Source: Bathymodiolus brooksi (Eukaryota; Mollusca; Bivalvia; Mytilida; Modiolidae). Taken from it: a DNA stretch of 64,000 nt. A program made the translations under genes and the position numbers. Below, one piece after another: positions 41,511 to 56,500 of this stretch. The first letter of the stretch is position 1. Each line of letters starts with the position of its first letter. Location of the stretch: NCBI GenBank assembly GCA_963680875.1, contig OY804585.1, positions 42,081,414 through 42,145,413 of the forward strand. The letters run 5' to 3'. The notes beneath the pieces were generated by a model, which saw only the letters and a program-made list of their open reading frames with translations, did no database searches and was not told the origin of the DNA.

Positions 41511-41961
41511 ATTGTTGTATTGTATAGTATCTGTGATAGCTAGACTAGATAATAGATAAACCTGTTGTATTATATAGTATCTGTGATAGATTAAACTGAA
41601 TAATAGATAAACTTGTTGTATTATATAGTATCTGTGATAGATAAACTAGATAATAGATAAACTTGTTGTATTATATAGTATCTGTGATAGCTAGACTAGA
41701 TAATAGATAAACCTGTTATATTATATAGTATCTGTGATAGATAAACTAGATAATAGATAAACTTGTTGTATTATATAGTATCTGTGATAGATAAACTAGA
41801 TAATAGATAAACTTGTTGTATTATATAGTATCTGTGATAGCTAGACTAGATAATAGATAAACCTGTTATATTATATAGTATCTGTGATAGATAAACTAGA
41901 TAATAGATAAACTTGTTGTATTATATATTATCTGTGATAGATAAACTAGATAATAGATAAA
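41511..41961 (+). repeat. Rearranged spacer of about 450 bp
   Basis: The segment begins with a CpG-less 65-mer whose second half switches into a gctagac unit (tatctgtgatagctagac), followed by a private one-base insertion, gatagattaaactg, near 41,590. Two rounds of ctagat, gctagac and cctgttatat units follow, with a 150-bp period (gctagac near 41,688 and 41,838). It has no counterpart in the neighbouring higher-order copies and marks a junction between them. Confidence 0.75.
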
Positions 41962-44900
41962 CTTGTTATATTATATATTGTTGTATTGTATAGTATCCGT
42001 GATAGGTAAACTAGATAATAGATAAACCTGTTGTATTATATAGTATCTGTGATAGATAAACTGAATAATAGATAAACTTGTTGTATTATATAGTATCTGT
42101 GATAGATAAACTAGATAATAGATAAACTTGTTGTATTATATAGTATCTGTGATAGCTAGACTAGATAATAGATAAACCTGTTATATTATATAGTATCTGT
42201 GATAGATAAACTAGATAATAGATAAACTTGTTGTATTATATATTATCTGTGATAGATAAACTAGATAATAGATAAACTTGTTATATTATATATTGTTGTA
42301 TTGTATAGTATCCGTGATAGGTAAACTAGATAATAGATAAACCTGTTGTATTATATAGTATCTGTGATAGATAAACTGAATAATAGATAAACTTGTTGTA
42401 TTATATAGTATCTGTGATAGATAAACTAGATAATAGATAAACTTGTTGTATTATATAGTATCTGTGATAGATAAACTAGATAATAGATAAACTTGTTGAA
42501 TTATATAGTATCTGTGATAGATAAACTTGTTATATTATATATTGTTGTATTGTATAGTATCTGTGATAGATAAACTAGATAATAGATAAATTTGTTGTAT
42601 TATATAGTATCTGTGATAGATAAACTTGTTGTATTATATAGTATCTGTGATAGATAAACTAGATAATAGAAAAACTTGTTGTATTGTATAGCATCTGTGA
42701 TAGATAAACTAGATAATAGATAAACTTGTTGTATTATATAGTATCTGTGATAGATAAACTAGATAAGAGATAAACTTGTTATATTATATAGTATATGTGA
42801 TAGATAAACTAGATAATAGATAAAGTTGTTGTATTGTATAGTATCTGTGATAGATAAACTAGATAATAGATAAACCTGCTGTATTATATAGTATCTGTGA
42901 TAGATAAACTAGATAATAGATAAACTTGTTGTACTATATAGTATCTGTGATAGATAAACTAGATAATAGATAATCTTGTTGTATTATATAGTATCTGTGA
43001 TAGATAAACTAGATAATAGACAAACTTGTTGTATTATTTAGTATCTGTGATAGATAAACTAGATAATAGATAAACTTGTTGTATTATATAGTATCTGTGA
43101 TAGATAAACTAGATAATAGATAAACTTGTTGTACTATATAGTATTTGTGATAGATAAACTAGATAATAGATAAACTTGTTGTATTATATAGTATCTGTGA
43201 TAGCTAGACTAGATAATAGATAAACCTGTTATATTATATAGTATCTGTGATAGATAAACTAGATAATAGATAAACTTGTTGTATCATATATTATCTGTGA
43301 TAGATAAACTAGATAATAGATAAACTTGTTATATTATATATTGTTGTATTGTATAGTATCCGTGATAGGTAAACTAGATAATAGATAAACCTGTTGTATT
43401 ATATAGTATCTGTGATAGATAAACTGAATAATAGATAAACTTGTTGTATTATATAGTATCTGTGATAGATAAACTAGATAATAGATAAACTTGCTGTATT
43501 ATATAGTATCTGTGATAGCTAGACTAGATAATAGATAAACCTGTTATATTATATAGTATCTGTGATAGATAAACTAGATAATAGATAAACTTGTTGTATT
43601 ATATATTATCTGTGATAGATAAACTAGATAATAGATATACTTGTTATATTATATATTGTTGTATTGTATAGTATCCGTGATAGGTAAACTAGATAATAGA
43701 TAAACCTGTTGTATTATATAGTATCTGTGATAGATAAACTGAATAATAGATAAACTTGTTGTATTATATAGTATCTGTGATAGATAAACTAGATAATAGA
43801 TAAACTTGTTGTATTATATAGTAAATGTGAGAGATAAACTAGATAATAGATAAACTTGTTGTATTATATGGTATCTGTGATAGATAAACTAGATAATAGA
43901 TAAACTTGTTGAATTATATAGTATCTGTGATAGATAAACTTGTTATATTATATATTGTTGTATTGTATAGTATCTGTGATAGATAAACTAGATAATAGAT
44001 AAATTTGTTGTATTATATAGTATCTGTGATAGATAAACTTGTTGTATTATATAGTATCTGTGATAGATAAACTAGATAATAGATAAACTTGTTGTATTGT
44101 ATAGCATCTGTGATAGATAAACTAGATAATAGATAAACTTGTTGTATTATATAGTATCTGTGATAGATAAACTAGATAATAGATAAACTTGTTATATTAT
44201 ATAGTATATGTGATAGATAAACTAGATAATAGATAAAGTTGTTGTATTGTATAGTATCTGTGATAGATAAACTAGATAATAGATAAACCTGCTGTATTAT
44301 ATAGTATCTGTGATAGATAAACTAGATAATAGATAAATTTGTTGTATTATATAGTATCTGTGATAGATAAACTAGATAATAGATAAACTTGTTGTAATCT
44401 ATAGTATCTGTGATAGATAAACTAGATAATAGATAATCTTGTTGTATTATATAGTATCTGTGATAGATAAACTAGATAATAGACAAACTTGTTGTATTAT
44501 TTAGTATCTGTGATAGATAAACTAGATAATAGATAAACTTGTTGTATTATATAGTATCTGTGATAGATAAACTAGATAATAGATAAACTTGTTGTACTAT
44601 ATAGTATTTGTGATAGATAAACTAGATAATAGATAAACTTGTTGTATTATATAGTATCTGTGATAGCTAGACTAGATAATAGATAAACCTGTTATATTAT
44701 ATAGTATCTGTGATAGATAAACTAGATAATAGATAAACCTGTTGTATTATATATTATCTGTGATAGATAAACTAGATAATAGATAAACTTGTTATATTAT
44801 ATATTGTTGTATTGTATAGTATCCGTGATAGGTAAACTAGATAATAGATAAACCTGTTGTATTATATAGTATCTGTGATAGATAAACTGAATAATAGATA

Positions 44901-45101
44901 AACTTGTTGTATTATATAGTATCTGTGATAGATAAACTAGATAATAGATAAACTTGTTGTATTATATAGTATATGTGAGAGATAAACTAGATAATAGATA
45001 AACTTGTTGTATTATATGGTATCTGTGATAGATAAACTAGATAATAGATAAACTTGTTGAATTATATAGTATCTGTGATAGATAAACTTGTTATATTATA
45101 T
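41962..45101 (+). repeat. 3,591-bp-offset higher-order segment, copy 2
   Basis: The segment matches 38,371-41,510: ccgtg at 38,406 and 41,997, agaaaaactt at 39,077 and 42,668, and landmarks 40,278/41,426 against 43,869/45,017. The private gatatacttg near 43,634 is in this copy only. Its right end (from about 43,700) was copied again 3,156 bp to the right. Confidence 0.86.
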
Positions 45102-46850
45102 ATTGTTGTATTGTATAGTATCTGTGATAGATAAACTAGATAATAGATAAATTTGTTGTATTATATAGTATCTGTGATAGATAAACTTGTTGTATTATAT
45201 AGTATCTGTGATAGATAAACTAGATAATAAATAAACTTGTTGCATTGTATAGTATCTGTGATAGATAAACTAGATAATAGATAAACTTGTTGTATTATAT
45301 AGTATCTGTGATAGCTAGACTAGATAATAGATAAACCTGTTATATTATATAGTATTTGTGATAGATAAACTAGATAATAGATAAACTTGTTGTATTATAT
45401 ATTATCTGTGATAGATAAACTAGATAATAGATAAACTTGTTATATTATATATTGTTGTATTGTATAGTATCCGTGATAGGTAAACTAGATAATAGATAAA
45501 CCTGTTGTATTATATAGTATCTGTGATAGATAAACTGAATAATAGATACACTTGTTGTATTATATATTATCTGTGATAGATAAACTAGATAATAGATAAA
45601 CTTGTTGTATTATATAGTATCTGTGATAGCTAGACTAGATAATAGATAAACTTGTTATATTATATATTGTTGTATTGTATAGTATCCGTGATAGGTAAAC
45701 TAGATAATAGATAAACCTGTTGTATTATATAGTATCTGTGATAGATAAACTGAATAATAGATAAACTTGTTTTATTATATAGTATCTGTGATAGCTAGAC
45801 TAGATAATAGATAAACCTGTTATATTATATAGTATCTGTGATAGATAAACTAGATAATAGATAAACTTGTTGTATTATATATTATCTGTGATAGATAAAC
45901 TAGATAATAGATAAACCTGTGGTATTATATAGTATCTGTGATAGATAAACTGAATAATAGATAAACCTGTTGTATTATATAGTATCTGTGATAGATAAAC
46001 TAAATAATAGATAAACTTGTTGTATTATATAGTATCTGTGATAGATAAACTAGATAATAGATAAACTTGTTGTATTATATAGTATCTGTGATAGCTAGAC
46101 TAGATAATAGATAAACTTGTTATATTATATATTGTTGTATTGTATAGTATCCGTGATAGGTAAACTAGATAATAGATAAACCTGTTGTATTATATAGTAT
46201 CTGTGATAGATAAACTGAATAATAGATAAACTTGTTGTATTATATAGTATCTGTGATAGATAAACTAGATAATAGATGAACTTGTTGTATTATATAGTAT
46301 CTGTGATAGCTAGACTAGATAATAGATAAACCTGTTATATTATATAGTATTTGTGATAGATAAACTAGATAATAGATAAACTTGTTGTATTATATATTAT
46401 CTGTGATAGATAAACTAGATAATAGATAAACTTGTTATATTATATATTGTTGTATTGTATAGTATCCGTGATAGGTAAACTAGATAATAGATAAACCTGT
46501 TGTATTATATAGTATCTGTGATAGATAAACTGAATAATAGATACACTTGTTGTATTATATAGTATCTGTGATAGATAAACTAGATAATAGATAAACTTGT
46601 TGTATTATATAGTATCTGTGATAGCTAGACTAGATAATAGATAAACTTGTTATATTATATATTGTTGTATTGTATAGTATCCGTGATAGGTAAACTAGAT
46701 AATAGATAAACTTGTTGTATTATATAGTATCTGTGATAGATAAACTAGATAATAGATAAACTTGTTGTATTATATATTATCTGTGATAGATAAACTAGAT
46801 AATAGATAAACCTGTTGTATTATATAGTATCTGTGATAGATAAACTGAAT
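45102..46850 (+). repeat. Segment copied rightward at 2,990 and 8,216 bp
   Basis: The private cctgtggtatt (45,921) and taaactaaataat (46,001) recur at 48,911 and 48,991 (2,990 bp) and at 54,137 and 54,217 (a further 5,226 bp). It is a mixture of 65-mer strings like those at 20-24 kb. The gatgaacttg near 46,277 is private. Confidence 0.8.
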
Positions 46851-48390
46851 AATAGATAAACCTGTTGTATTATATAGTATCTGTGATAGATAAACTGAAT
46901 AATAGATAAACTTGTTGTATTATATAGTATCTGTGATAGATAAACTAGATAATAGATAAACTTGTTGTATTATATAGTAAATGTGAGAGATAAACTAGAT
47001 AATAGATAAACTTGTTGTATTATATGGTATCTGTGATAGATAAACTAGATAATAGATAAACTTGTTGAATTATATAGTATCTGTGATAGATAAACTTGTT
47101 ATATTATATATTGTTGTATTGTATAGTATCTGTGATAGATAAACTAGATAATAGATAAATTTGTTGTATTATATAGTATCTGTGATAGATAAACTTGTTG
47201 TATTATATAGTATCTGTGATAGATAAACTAGATAATAGATAAACTTGTTGTATTGTATAGCATCTGTGATAGATAAACTAGATAATAGATAAACTTGTTG
47301 TATTATATAGTATCTGTGATAGATAAACTAGATAATAGATAAACTTGTTATATTATATAGTATATGTGATAGATAAACTAGATAATAGATAAAGTTGTTG
47401 TATTGTATAGTATCTGTGATAGATAAACTAGATAATAGATAAACCTGCTGTATTATATAGTATCTGTGATAGATAAACTAGATAATAGATAAATTTGTTG
47501 TATTATATAGTATCTGTGATAGATAAACTAGATAATAGATAAACTTGTTGTACTCTATAGTATCTGTGATAGATAAACTAGATAATAGATAATCTTGTTG
47601 TATTATATAGTATCTGTGATAGATAAACTAGATAATAGACAAACTTGTTGTATTATTTAGTATCTGTGATAGATAAACTAGATAATAGATAAACTTGTTG
47701 TATTATATAGTATCTGTGATAGATAAACTAGATAATATATAAACTTGTTGTACTATATAGTATTTGTGATAGATAAACTAGATAATAGATAAACTTGTTG
47801 TATTATATAGTATCTGTGATAGCTAGACTAGATAATAGATAAACCTGTTATATTATATAGTATCTGTGATAGATAAACTAGATAATAGATAAACCTGTTG
47901 TATTATATATTATCTGTGATAGATAAACTAGATAATAGATAAACTTGTTATATTATATATTGTTGTATTGTATAGTATCCGTGATAGGTAAACTAGATAA
48001 TAGATAAACCTGTTGTATTATATAGTATCTGTGATAGATAAACTGAATAATAGATAAACTTGTTGTATTATATAGTATCTGTGATAGATAAACTAGATAA
48101 TAGATAAACTTGTTGTATTATATAGTATATGTGAGAGATAAACTAGATAATAGATAAACTTGTTGTATTATATGGTATCTGTGATAGATAAACTAGATAA
48201 TAGATAAACTTGTTGAATTATATAGTATCTGTGATAGATAAACTTGTTATATTATATATTGTTGTATTGTATAGTATCTGTGATAGATAAACTAGATAAT
48301 AGATAAATTTGTTGTATTATATAGTATCTGTGATAGATAAACTTGTTGTATTATATAGTATCTGTGATAGATAAACTAGATAATAAATAA
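46851..48390 (+). repeat. 3,156-bp-offset copy of 43,700-45,240
   Basis: The segment carries the pair of cassettes 1,148 bp apart (47,025 and 48,173), as at 43,869/45,017 and 40,278/41,426. It also carries tagcatctg (near 47,260, the last in the window) and ttgtactctatag (47,548, a variant of ttgtaatctatag at 44,392). It ends near gataataaataaac at 48,384, shared with 45,229. Confidence 0.83.
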
Positions 48391-51300
48391 ACTTGTTGTA
48401 TTATATATTATCTGTGATAGATAAACTAGATAATAGATAAACTTGTTATATTATATATTGTTGTATTGTATAGTATCCGTGATAGGTAAACTAGATAATA
48501 GATAAACCTGTTGTATTATATAGTATCTGTGATAGATAAACTGAATAATAGATACACTTGTTGTATTATATATTATCTGTGATAGATAAACTTGTTGTAT
48601 TATATAGTATCTGTGATAGCTAGACTAGATAATAGATAAACTTGTTATATTATATATTGTTGTATTGTATAGTATCCGTGATAGGTAAACTAGATAATAG
48701 ATAAACCTGTTGTATTATATAGTATCTGTGATAGATAAACTGAATAATAGATAAACTTGTTTTATTATATAGTATCTGTGATAGCTAGACTAGATAATAG
48801 ATAAACCTGTTATATTATATAGTATCTGTGATAGATAAACTAGATAATAGATAAACTTGTTGTATTATATATTATCTGTGATAGATAAACTAGATAATAG
48901 ATAAACCTGTGGTATTATATAGTATCTGTGATAGATAAACTGAATAATAGATAAACCTGTTGTATTATATAGTATCTGTGATAGATAAACTAAATAATAG
49001 ATAAACTTGTTGTATTATATAGTATCTGTGATAGATAAACTAGATAATAGATAAACTTGTTGTATTATATAGTATCTGTGATAGCTAGACTAGATAATAG
49101 ATAAACTTGTTATATTATATATTGTTGTATTGTATAGTATCCGTGATAGGTAAACTAGATAATAGATAAACCTGTTGTATTATATAGTATCTGTGATAGA
49201 TAAACTGAATAATAGATAAACTTGTTGTATTATAAAGTATCTGTGATAGATAAACTAGATAATAGATAAACTTGTTGTATTATATAGTATCTGTGATAGC
49301 TAGACTAGATAATAGATAAACCTGTTATATTATATAGTATTTGTGATAGATAAACTAGATAATAGATAAACTTGTTGTATTATATATTATCTGTGATAGA
49401 TAAACTAGATAATAGATAAACTTGTTATATTATATATTGTTGTATTGTATAGTATCCGTGATAGGTAAACTAGATAATAGATAAACCTGTTGTATTATAT
49501 AGTATCTGTGATAGATAAACTGAATAATAGATACACTTGTTGTATTATATAGTATCTGTGATAGATAAACTAGATAATAGATAAACTTTTTGTATTATAT
49601 AGTATCTGTGATAGCTAGACTAGATAATAGATAAACTTGTTATATTATATATTGTTGTATTGTATAGTATCCGTGATAGGTAAACTAGATAATAGATAAA
49701 CTTGTTGTATTATATAGTATCTGTGATAGATAAACTAGATAATAGATAAACTTGTTGTATTATATATTATCTGTGATAGATAAACTAGATAATAGATAAA
49801 CCTGTTGTATTATATAGTATCTGTGATAGATAAACTGAATAATAGATAAACCTGTTGTATTATATAGTATCTGTGATAGATAAACTGAATAATATATAAA
49901 CTTGTTGTATTATATAGTATCTGTGATAGATAAACTAGATAATAGATAAACTTGTTGTATTATATAGTATCTGTGATAGCTAGACTAGATAATAGATAAA
50001 CCTGTTATATTATATAGTATCTGTGATAGATAAACTAGATAATAGATAAACTTGTTGTATTATATATTATCTGTGATAGATAAACTAGATAATAGATAAA
50101 CTTGTTATATTATATATTGTTGTATTGTATAGTATCCATGATAGGTAAACTAGATAATAGATAAACCTGTTGTATTATATAGTATCTGTGATAGATAAAC
50201 TGAATAATAGATAAACTTGTTGTATTATATAGTATCTGTGATAGATAAACTAGATAATAGATAAACTTGTTGTATTATATAGTATATGTGAGAGATAAAC
50301 TAGATAATAGATAAACTTGTTGTATTATATGGTATCTGTGATAGATAAACTAGATAATAGATAAACTTGTTGAATTATATAGTATCTGTGATAGATAAAC
50401 TTGTTATATTATATATTGTTGTATTGTATAGTATCTGTGATAGATAAACTAGATAATAGATAAATTTGTTGTATTATATAGTATCTGTGATAGATAAACT
50501 TGTTGTATTATATAGTATCTGTGATAGATAAACTAGATAATAGATAAACTTGTTATATTATATATTGTTGTATTGTATAGTATCCGTGATAGGTAAACTA
50601 GATAATAGATAAACCTGTTGTATTATATAGTATCTGTGATAGATAAACTGAATATTAGATAAACTTGTTGTATTATATAGTATCTGTGATAGATAAACTA
50701 GATAATAGATAAACTTGTTGTATTATATAGTATCTGTGATAGCTAGACTAGATAATAGATAAACCTGTTATATTATATAGTATCTGTGATAGATAAACTA
50801 GATAATAGATAAACTTGTTGTATTATATATTATCTGTGATAGATAAACTAGATAATAGATAAACTTGTTATATTATATATTGTTGTATTGTATAGTATCC
50901 GTGATAGGTAAACTAGATAATAGATAAACCTGTTGTATTATATAGTATCTGTGATAGATAAACTGAATAATAGATAAACTTGTTTTATTATATAGTATCT
51001 GTGATAGCTGGACTAGATAATAGATAAACCTGTTATATTATATAGTATCTGTGATAGATAAACTAGATAATAGATAAACTTGTTGTATTATATATTATCT
51101 GTGATAGATAAACTAGATAATAGATAAACCTGTGGTATTATATAGTATCTGTGATAGATAAACTGAATAATAGATAAACCTGTTGTATTATATAGTATCT
51201 GTGATAGATAAACTGAATAATAGATAAACTTGTTGTATTATATAGTATCTGTGATAGATAAACTAGATAATAGATAAACTTGTTGTATTATATAGTATCT

Positions 51301-53515
51301 GTGATAGCTAGACTAGATAATAGATAAACTTGTTATATTATATATTGTTGTATTGTATAGTATCCGTGATAGGTAAACTAGATAATAGATAAACCTGTTG
51401 TATTATATAGTATTTGTGATAGATAAACTAGATAATAGATAAACTTGTTGTATTATATATTATCTGTGATAGATAAACTAGATAATAGATAAACCTGTTG
51501 TATTATATAGTATATGTGAGAGATAAACTAGATAATAGATAAACTTGTTGTATTATATGGTATCTGTGATAGATAAACTAGATAATAGATAAACTTGTTG
51601 AATTATATAGTATCTGTGATAGATAAACTTGTTATATTATATATTGTTGTATTGTATAGTATCTGTGATAGATAAACTAGATAATAGATAAATTTGTTGT
51701 ATTATATAGTATCTGTGATAGATAAACTTGTTGTATTATATAGTATCTGTGATAGATAAACTAGATAATAGATAAACTTGTTATATTATATATTGTTGTA
51801 TTGTATAGTATCCGTGATAGGTAAACTAGATAATAGATAAACCTGTTGTATTATATAGTATCTGTGATAGATAAACTGAATAATAGATAAACTTGTTGTA
51901 TTATATAGTATCTGTGATAGATAAACTAGATAATAGATAAACTTGTTGTATTATATAGTATCTGTGATAGCTAGACTAGATAATAGATAAACCTACTATA
52001 TTATATAGTATCTGTGATAGATAAACTAGATAATAGATAAACTTGTTGTATTATATATTATCTGTGATAGATAAACTAGATAATAGATAAACTTGTTATA
52101 TTATATATTGTTGTATTGTATAGTATCCGTGATAGGTAAACTAGATAATAGATAAACCTGTTGTATTATATAGTATCTGTGATAGATAAACTGAATAATA
52201 GATAAACTTGTTTTATTATATAGTATCTGTGATAGCTGGACTAGATAATAGATAAACCTGTTATATTATATAGTATCTGTGATAGATAAACTAGATAATA
52301 GATAAACTTGTTGTATTATATATTATCTGTGATAGATAAACTAGATAATAGATAAACCTGTGGTATTATATAGTATCTGTGATAGATAAACTGAATAATA
52401 GATAAACCTGTTGTATTATATAGTATCTGTGATAGATAAACTGAATAATAGATAAACTTGTTGTATTATATAGTATCTGTGATAGATAAACTAGATAATA
52501 GATAAACTTGTTGTATTATATAGTATCTGTGATAGCTAGACTAGATAATAGATAAACTTGTTATATTATATATTGTTGTATTGTATAGTATCCGTGATAG
52601 GTAAACTAGATAATAGATAAACCTGTTGTATTATATAGTATCTGTGATAGATAAACTGAATAATAGATAAACTTGTTGTATTATATAGTATCTGTGATAG
52701 ATAAACTAGATAATAGATAAACTTGTTGTATTATATAGTATCTGTGATAGCTAGACTAGATAATAGATAAACCTGTTATATTATATAGTATTTGTGATAG
52801 ATAAACTAGATAATAGATAAACTTGTTGTATTATATATTATCTGTGATAGATAAACTAGATAATAGATAAACTTGTTATATTATATATTGTTGTATTGTA
52901 TAGTATCCGTGATAGCTAAACTAGATAATAGATAAACCTGTTGTATTATATAGTATCTGTGATAGATAAACTGAATAATAGATACACTTGTTGTATTATA
53001 TAGTATCTGTGATAGATAAACTAGATAATAGATAAACTTGTTGTATTATATAGTATCTGTGATAGCTAGACTAGATAATAGATAAACTTGTTATATTATA
53101 TATTGTTGTATTGTATAGTATCCGTGATAGGTAAACTAGATAATAGATAAACTTGTTGTATTATATAGTATCTGTGATAGATAAACTAGATAATAGATAA
53201 ACTTGTTGTATTATATATTATCTGTGATAGATAAACTAGATAATAGATAAACCTGTTGTATTATATAGTATCTGTGATAGATAAACTGAATAATAGATAA
53301 ACCTGTTGTATTATATAGTATCTGTGATAGATAAACTGAATAATAGATAAACTTGTTGTATTATATAGTATCTGTGATAGATAAACTAGATAATAGATAA
53401 ACTTGTTGTATTATATAGTATCTGTGATAGCTAGACTAGATAATAGATAAACCTGTTATATTATATAGTATCTGTGATAGATAAACTAGATAATAGATAA
53501 ACTTGTTGTATTATA
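48391..53515 (+). repeat. 5,226-bp higher-order repeat, copy 1
   Basis: The segment matches about 53,600-58,741 with tataaagtat (49,231 and 54,457), aaactttt (49,583 and 54,809), cctgtgg (gg at 48,911 and 54,137), gaatattagat (near 50,651 and 55,877), gctgg (51,007 and 56,233; 52,235 and 57,461) and cctactat (51,993 and 57,219). Near 48,580 it lacks 16 bp present in the partner, turning a 50-mer into a 34-mer. The private gatagctaaac near 52,911 is in this copy only. It contains a complete 1,228-bp tandem duplication. Confidence 0.88.
50266..52635 (+). repeat. 1,228-bp tandem duplication inside the 5,226-bp unit
   Basis: The left copy (about 50,266-51,405) and right copy (about 51,494-52,635) share the cassette landmark (50,330 and 51,558), gctggactag (51,007 and 52,235) and gg of cctgtgg (51,134 and 52,362). 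The right copy differs by cctactat near 51,993. Both copies are preserved in the right 5,226-bp unit (55,556 and 56,784), so this duplication is older than the 5,226-bp one. Confidence 0.87.
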
Positions 53516-56500
53516 TAGTATCTGTGATAGCTAGACTAGATAATAGATAAACCTGTTATATTATATAGTATTTGTGATAGATAAACTAGATAATAGATAA
53601 ACTTGTTGTATTATATATTATCTGTGATAGATAAACTAGATAATAGATAAACTTGTTATATTATATATTGTTGTATTGTATAGTATCCGTGATAGGTAAA
53701 CTAGATAATAGATAAACCTGTTGTATTATATAGTATCTGTGATAGATAAACTGAATAATAGATACACTTGTTGTATTATATATTATCTGTGATAGATAAA
53801 CTAGATAATAGATAAACTTGTTGTATTATATAGTATCTGTGATAGCTAGACTAGATAATAGATAAACTTGTTATATTATATATTGTTGTATTGTATAGTA
53901 TCCGTGATAGGTAAACTAGATAATAGATAAACCTGTTGTATTATATAGTATCTGTGATAGATAAACTGAATAATAGATAAACTTGTTTTATTATATAGTA
54001 TCTGTGATAGCTAGACTAGATAATAGATAAACCTGTTATATTATATAGTATCTGTGATAGATAAACTAGATAATAGATAAACTTGTTGTATTATATATTA
54101 TCTGTGATAGATAAACTAGATAATAGATAAACCTGTGGTATTATATAGTATCTGTGATAGATAAACTGAATAATAGATAAACCTGTTGTATTATATAGTA
54201 TCTGTGATAGATAAACTAAATAATAGATAAACTTGTTGTATTATATAGTATCTGTGATAGATAAACTAGATAATAGATAAACTTGTTGTATTATATAGTA
54301 TCTGTGATAGCTAGACTAGATAATAGATAAACTTGTTATATTATATATTGTTGTATTGTATAGTATCCGTGATAGGTAAACTAGATAATAGATAAACCTG
54401 TTGTATTATATAGTATCTGTGATAGATAAACTGAATAATAGATAAACTTGTTGTATTATAAAGTATCTGTGATAGATAAACTAGATAATAGATAAACTTG
54501 TTGTATTATATAGTATCTGTGATAGCTAGACTAGATAATAGATAAACCTGTTATATTATATAGTATTTGTGATAGATAAACTAGATAATAGATAAACTTG
54601 TTGTATTATATATTATCTGTGATAGATAAACTAGATAATAGATAAACTTGTTATATTATATATTGTTGTATTGTATAGTATCCGTGATAGGTAAACTAGA
54701 TAATAGATAAACCTGTTGTATTATATAGTATCTGTGATAGATAAACTGAATAATAGATACACTTGTTGTATTATATAGTATCTGTGATAGATAAACTAGA
54801 TAATAGATAAACTTTTTGTATTATATAGTATCTGTGATAGCTAGACTAGATAATAGATAAACTTGTTATATTATATATTGTTGTATTGTATAGTATCCGT
54901 GATAGGTAAACTAGATAATAGATAAACTTGTTGTATTATATAGTATCTGTGATAGATAAACTAGATAATAGATAAACTTGTTGTATTATATATTATCTGT
55001 GATAGATAAACTAGATAATAGATAAACCTGTTGTATTATATAGTATCTGTGATAGATAAACTGAATAATAGATAAACCTGTTGTATTATATAGTATCTGT
55101 GATAGATAAACTGAATAATATATAAACTTGTTGTATTATATAGTATCTGTGATAGATAAACTAGATAATAGATAAACTTGTTGTATTATATAGTATCTGT
55201 GATAGCTAGACTAGATAATAGATAAACCTGTTATATTATATAGTATCTGTGATAGATAAACTAGATAATAGATAAACTTGTTGTATTATATATTATCTGT
55301 GATAGATAAACTAGATAATAGATAAACTTGTTATATTATATATTGTTGTATTGTATAGTATCCATGATAGGTAAACTAGATAATAGATAAACCTGTTGTA
55401 TTATATAGTATCTGTGATAGATAAACTGAATAATAGATAAACTTGTTGTATTATATAGTATCTGTGATAGATAAACTAGATAATAGATAAACTTGTTGTA
55501 TTATATAGTATATGTGAGAGATAAACTAGATAATAGATAAACTTGTTGTATTATATGGTATCTGTGATAGATAAACTAGATAATAGATAAACTTGTTGAA
55601 TTATATAGTATCTGTGATAGATAAACTTGTTATATTATATATTGTTGTATTGTATAGTATCTGTGATAGATAAACTAGATAATAGATAAATTTGTTGTAT
55701 TATATAGTATCTGTGATAGATAAACTTGTTGTATTATATAGTATCTGTGATAGATAAACTAGATAATAGATAAACTTGTTATATTATATATTGTTGTATT
55801 GTATAGTATCCGTGATAGGTAAACTAGATAATAGATAAACCTGTTGTATTATATAGTATCTGTGATAGATAAACTGAATATTAGATAAACTTGTTGTATT
55901 ATATAGTATCTGTGATAGATAAACTAGATAATAGATAAACTTGTTGTATTATATAGTATCTGTGATAGCTAGACTAGATAATAGATAAACCTGTTATATT
56001 ATATAGTATCTGTGATAGATAAACTAGATAATAGATAAACTTGTTGTATTATATATTATCTGTGATAGATAAACTAGATAATAGATAAACTTGTTATATT
56101 ATATATTGTTGTATTGTATAGTATCCGTGATAGGTAAACTAGATAATAGATAAACCTGTTGTATTATATAGTATCTGTGATAGATAAACTGAATAATAGA
56201 TAAACTTGTTTTATTATATAGTATCTGTGATAGCTGGACTAGATAATAGATAAACCTGTTATATTATATAGTATCTGTGATAGATAAACTAGATAATAGA
56301 TAAACTTGTTGTATTATATATTATCTGTGATAGATAAACTAGATAATAGATAAACCTGTGGTATTATATAGTATCTGTGATAGATAAACTGAATAATAGA
56401 TAAACCTGTTGTATTATATAGTATCTGTGATAGATAAACTGAATAATAGATAAACTTGTTGTATTATATAGTATCTGTGATAGATAAACTAGATAATAGA

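Noticed and set aside
28703..52635. The shared 1,228-bp offset at about 29-31 kb and about 50-52.6 kb as evidence of one ancestral unit
   Set aside because: The strings inside differ (the first carries ctagataatatataaac and a partial cassette, the second gctggactag, cctgtggtatt and a full cassette). Since all lengths are sums of 50, 65 and 34 bp, equal totals can arise by chance.
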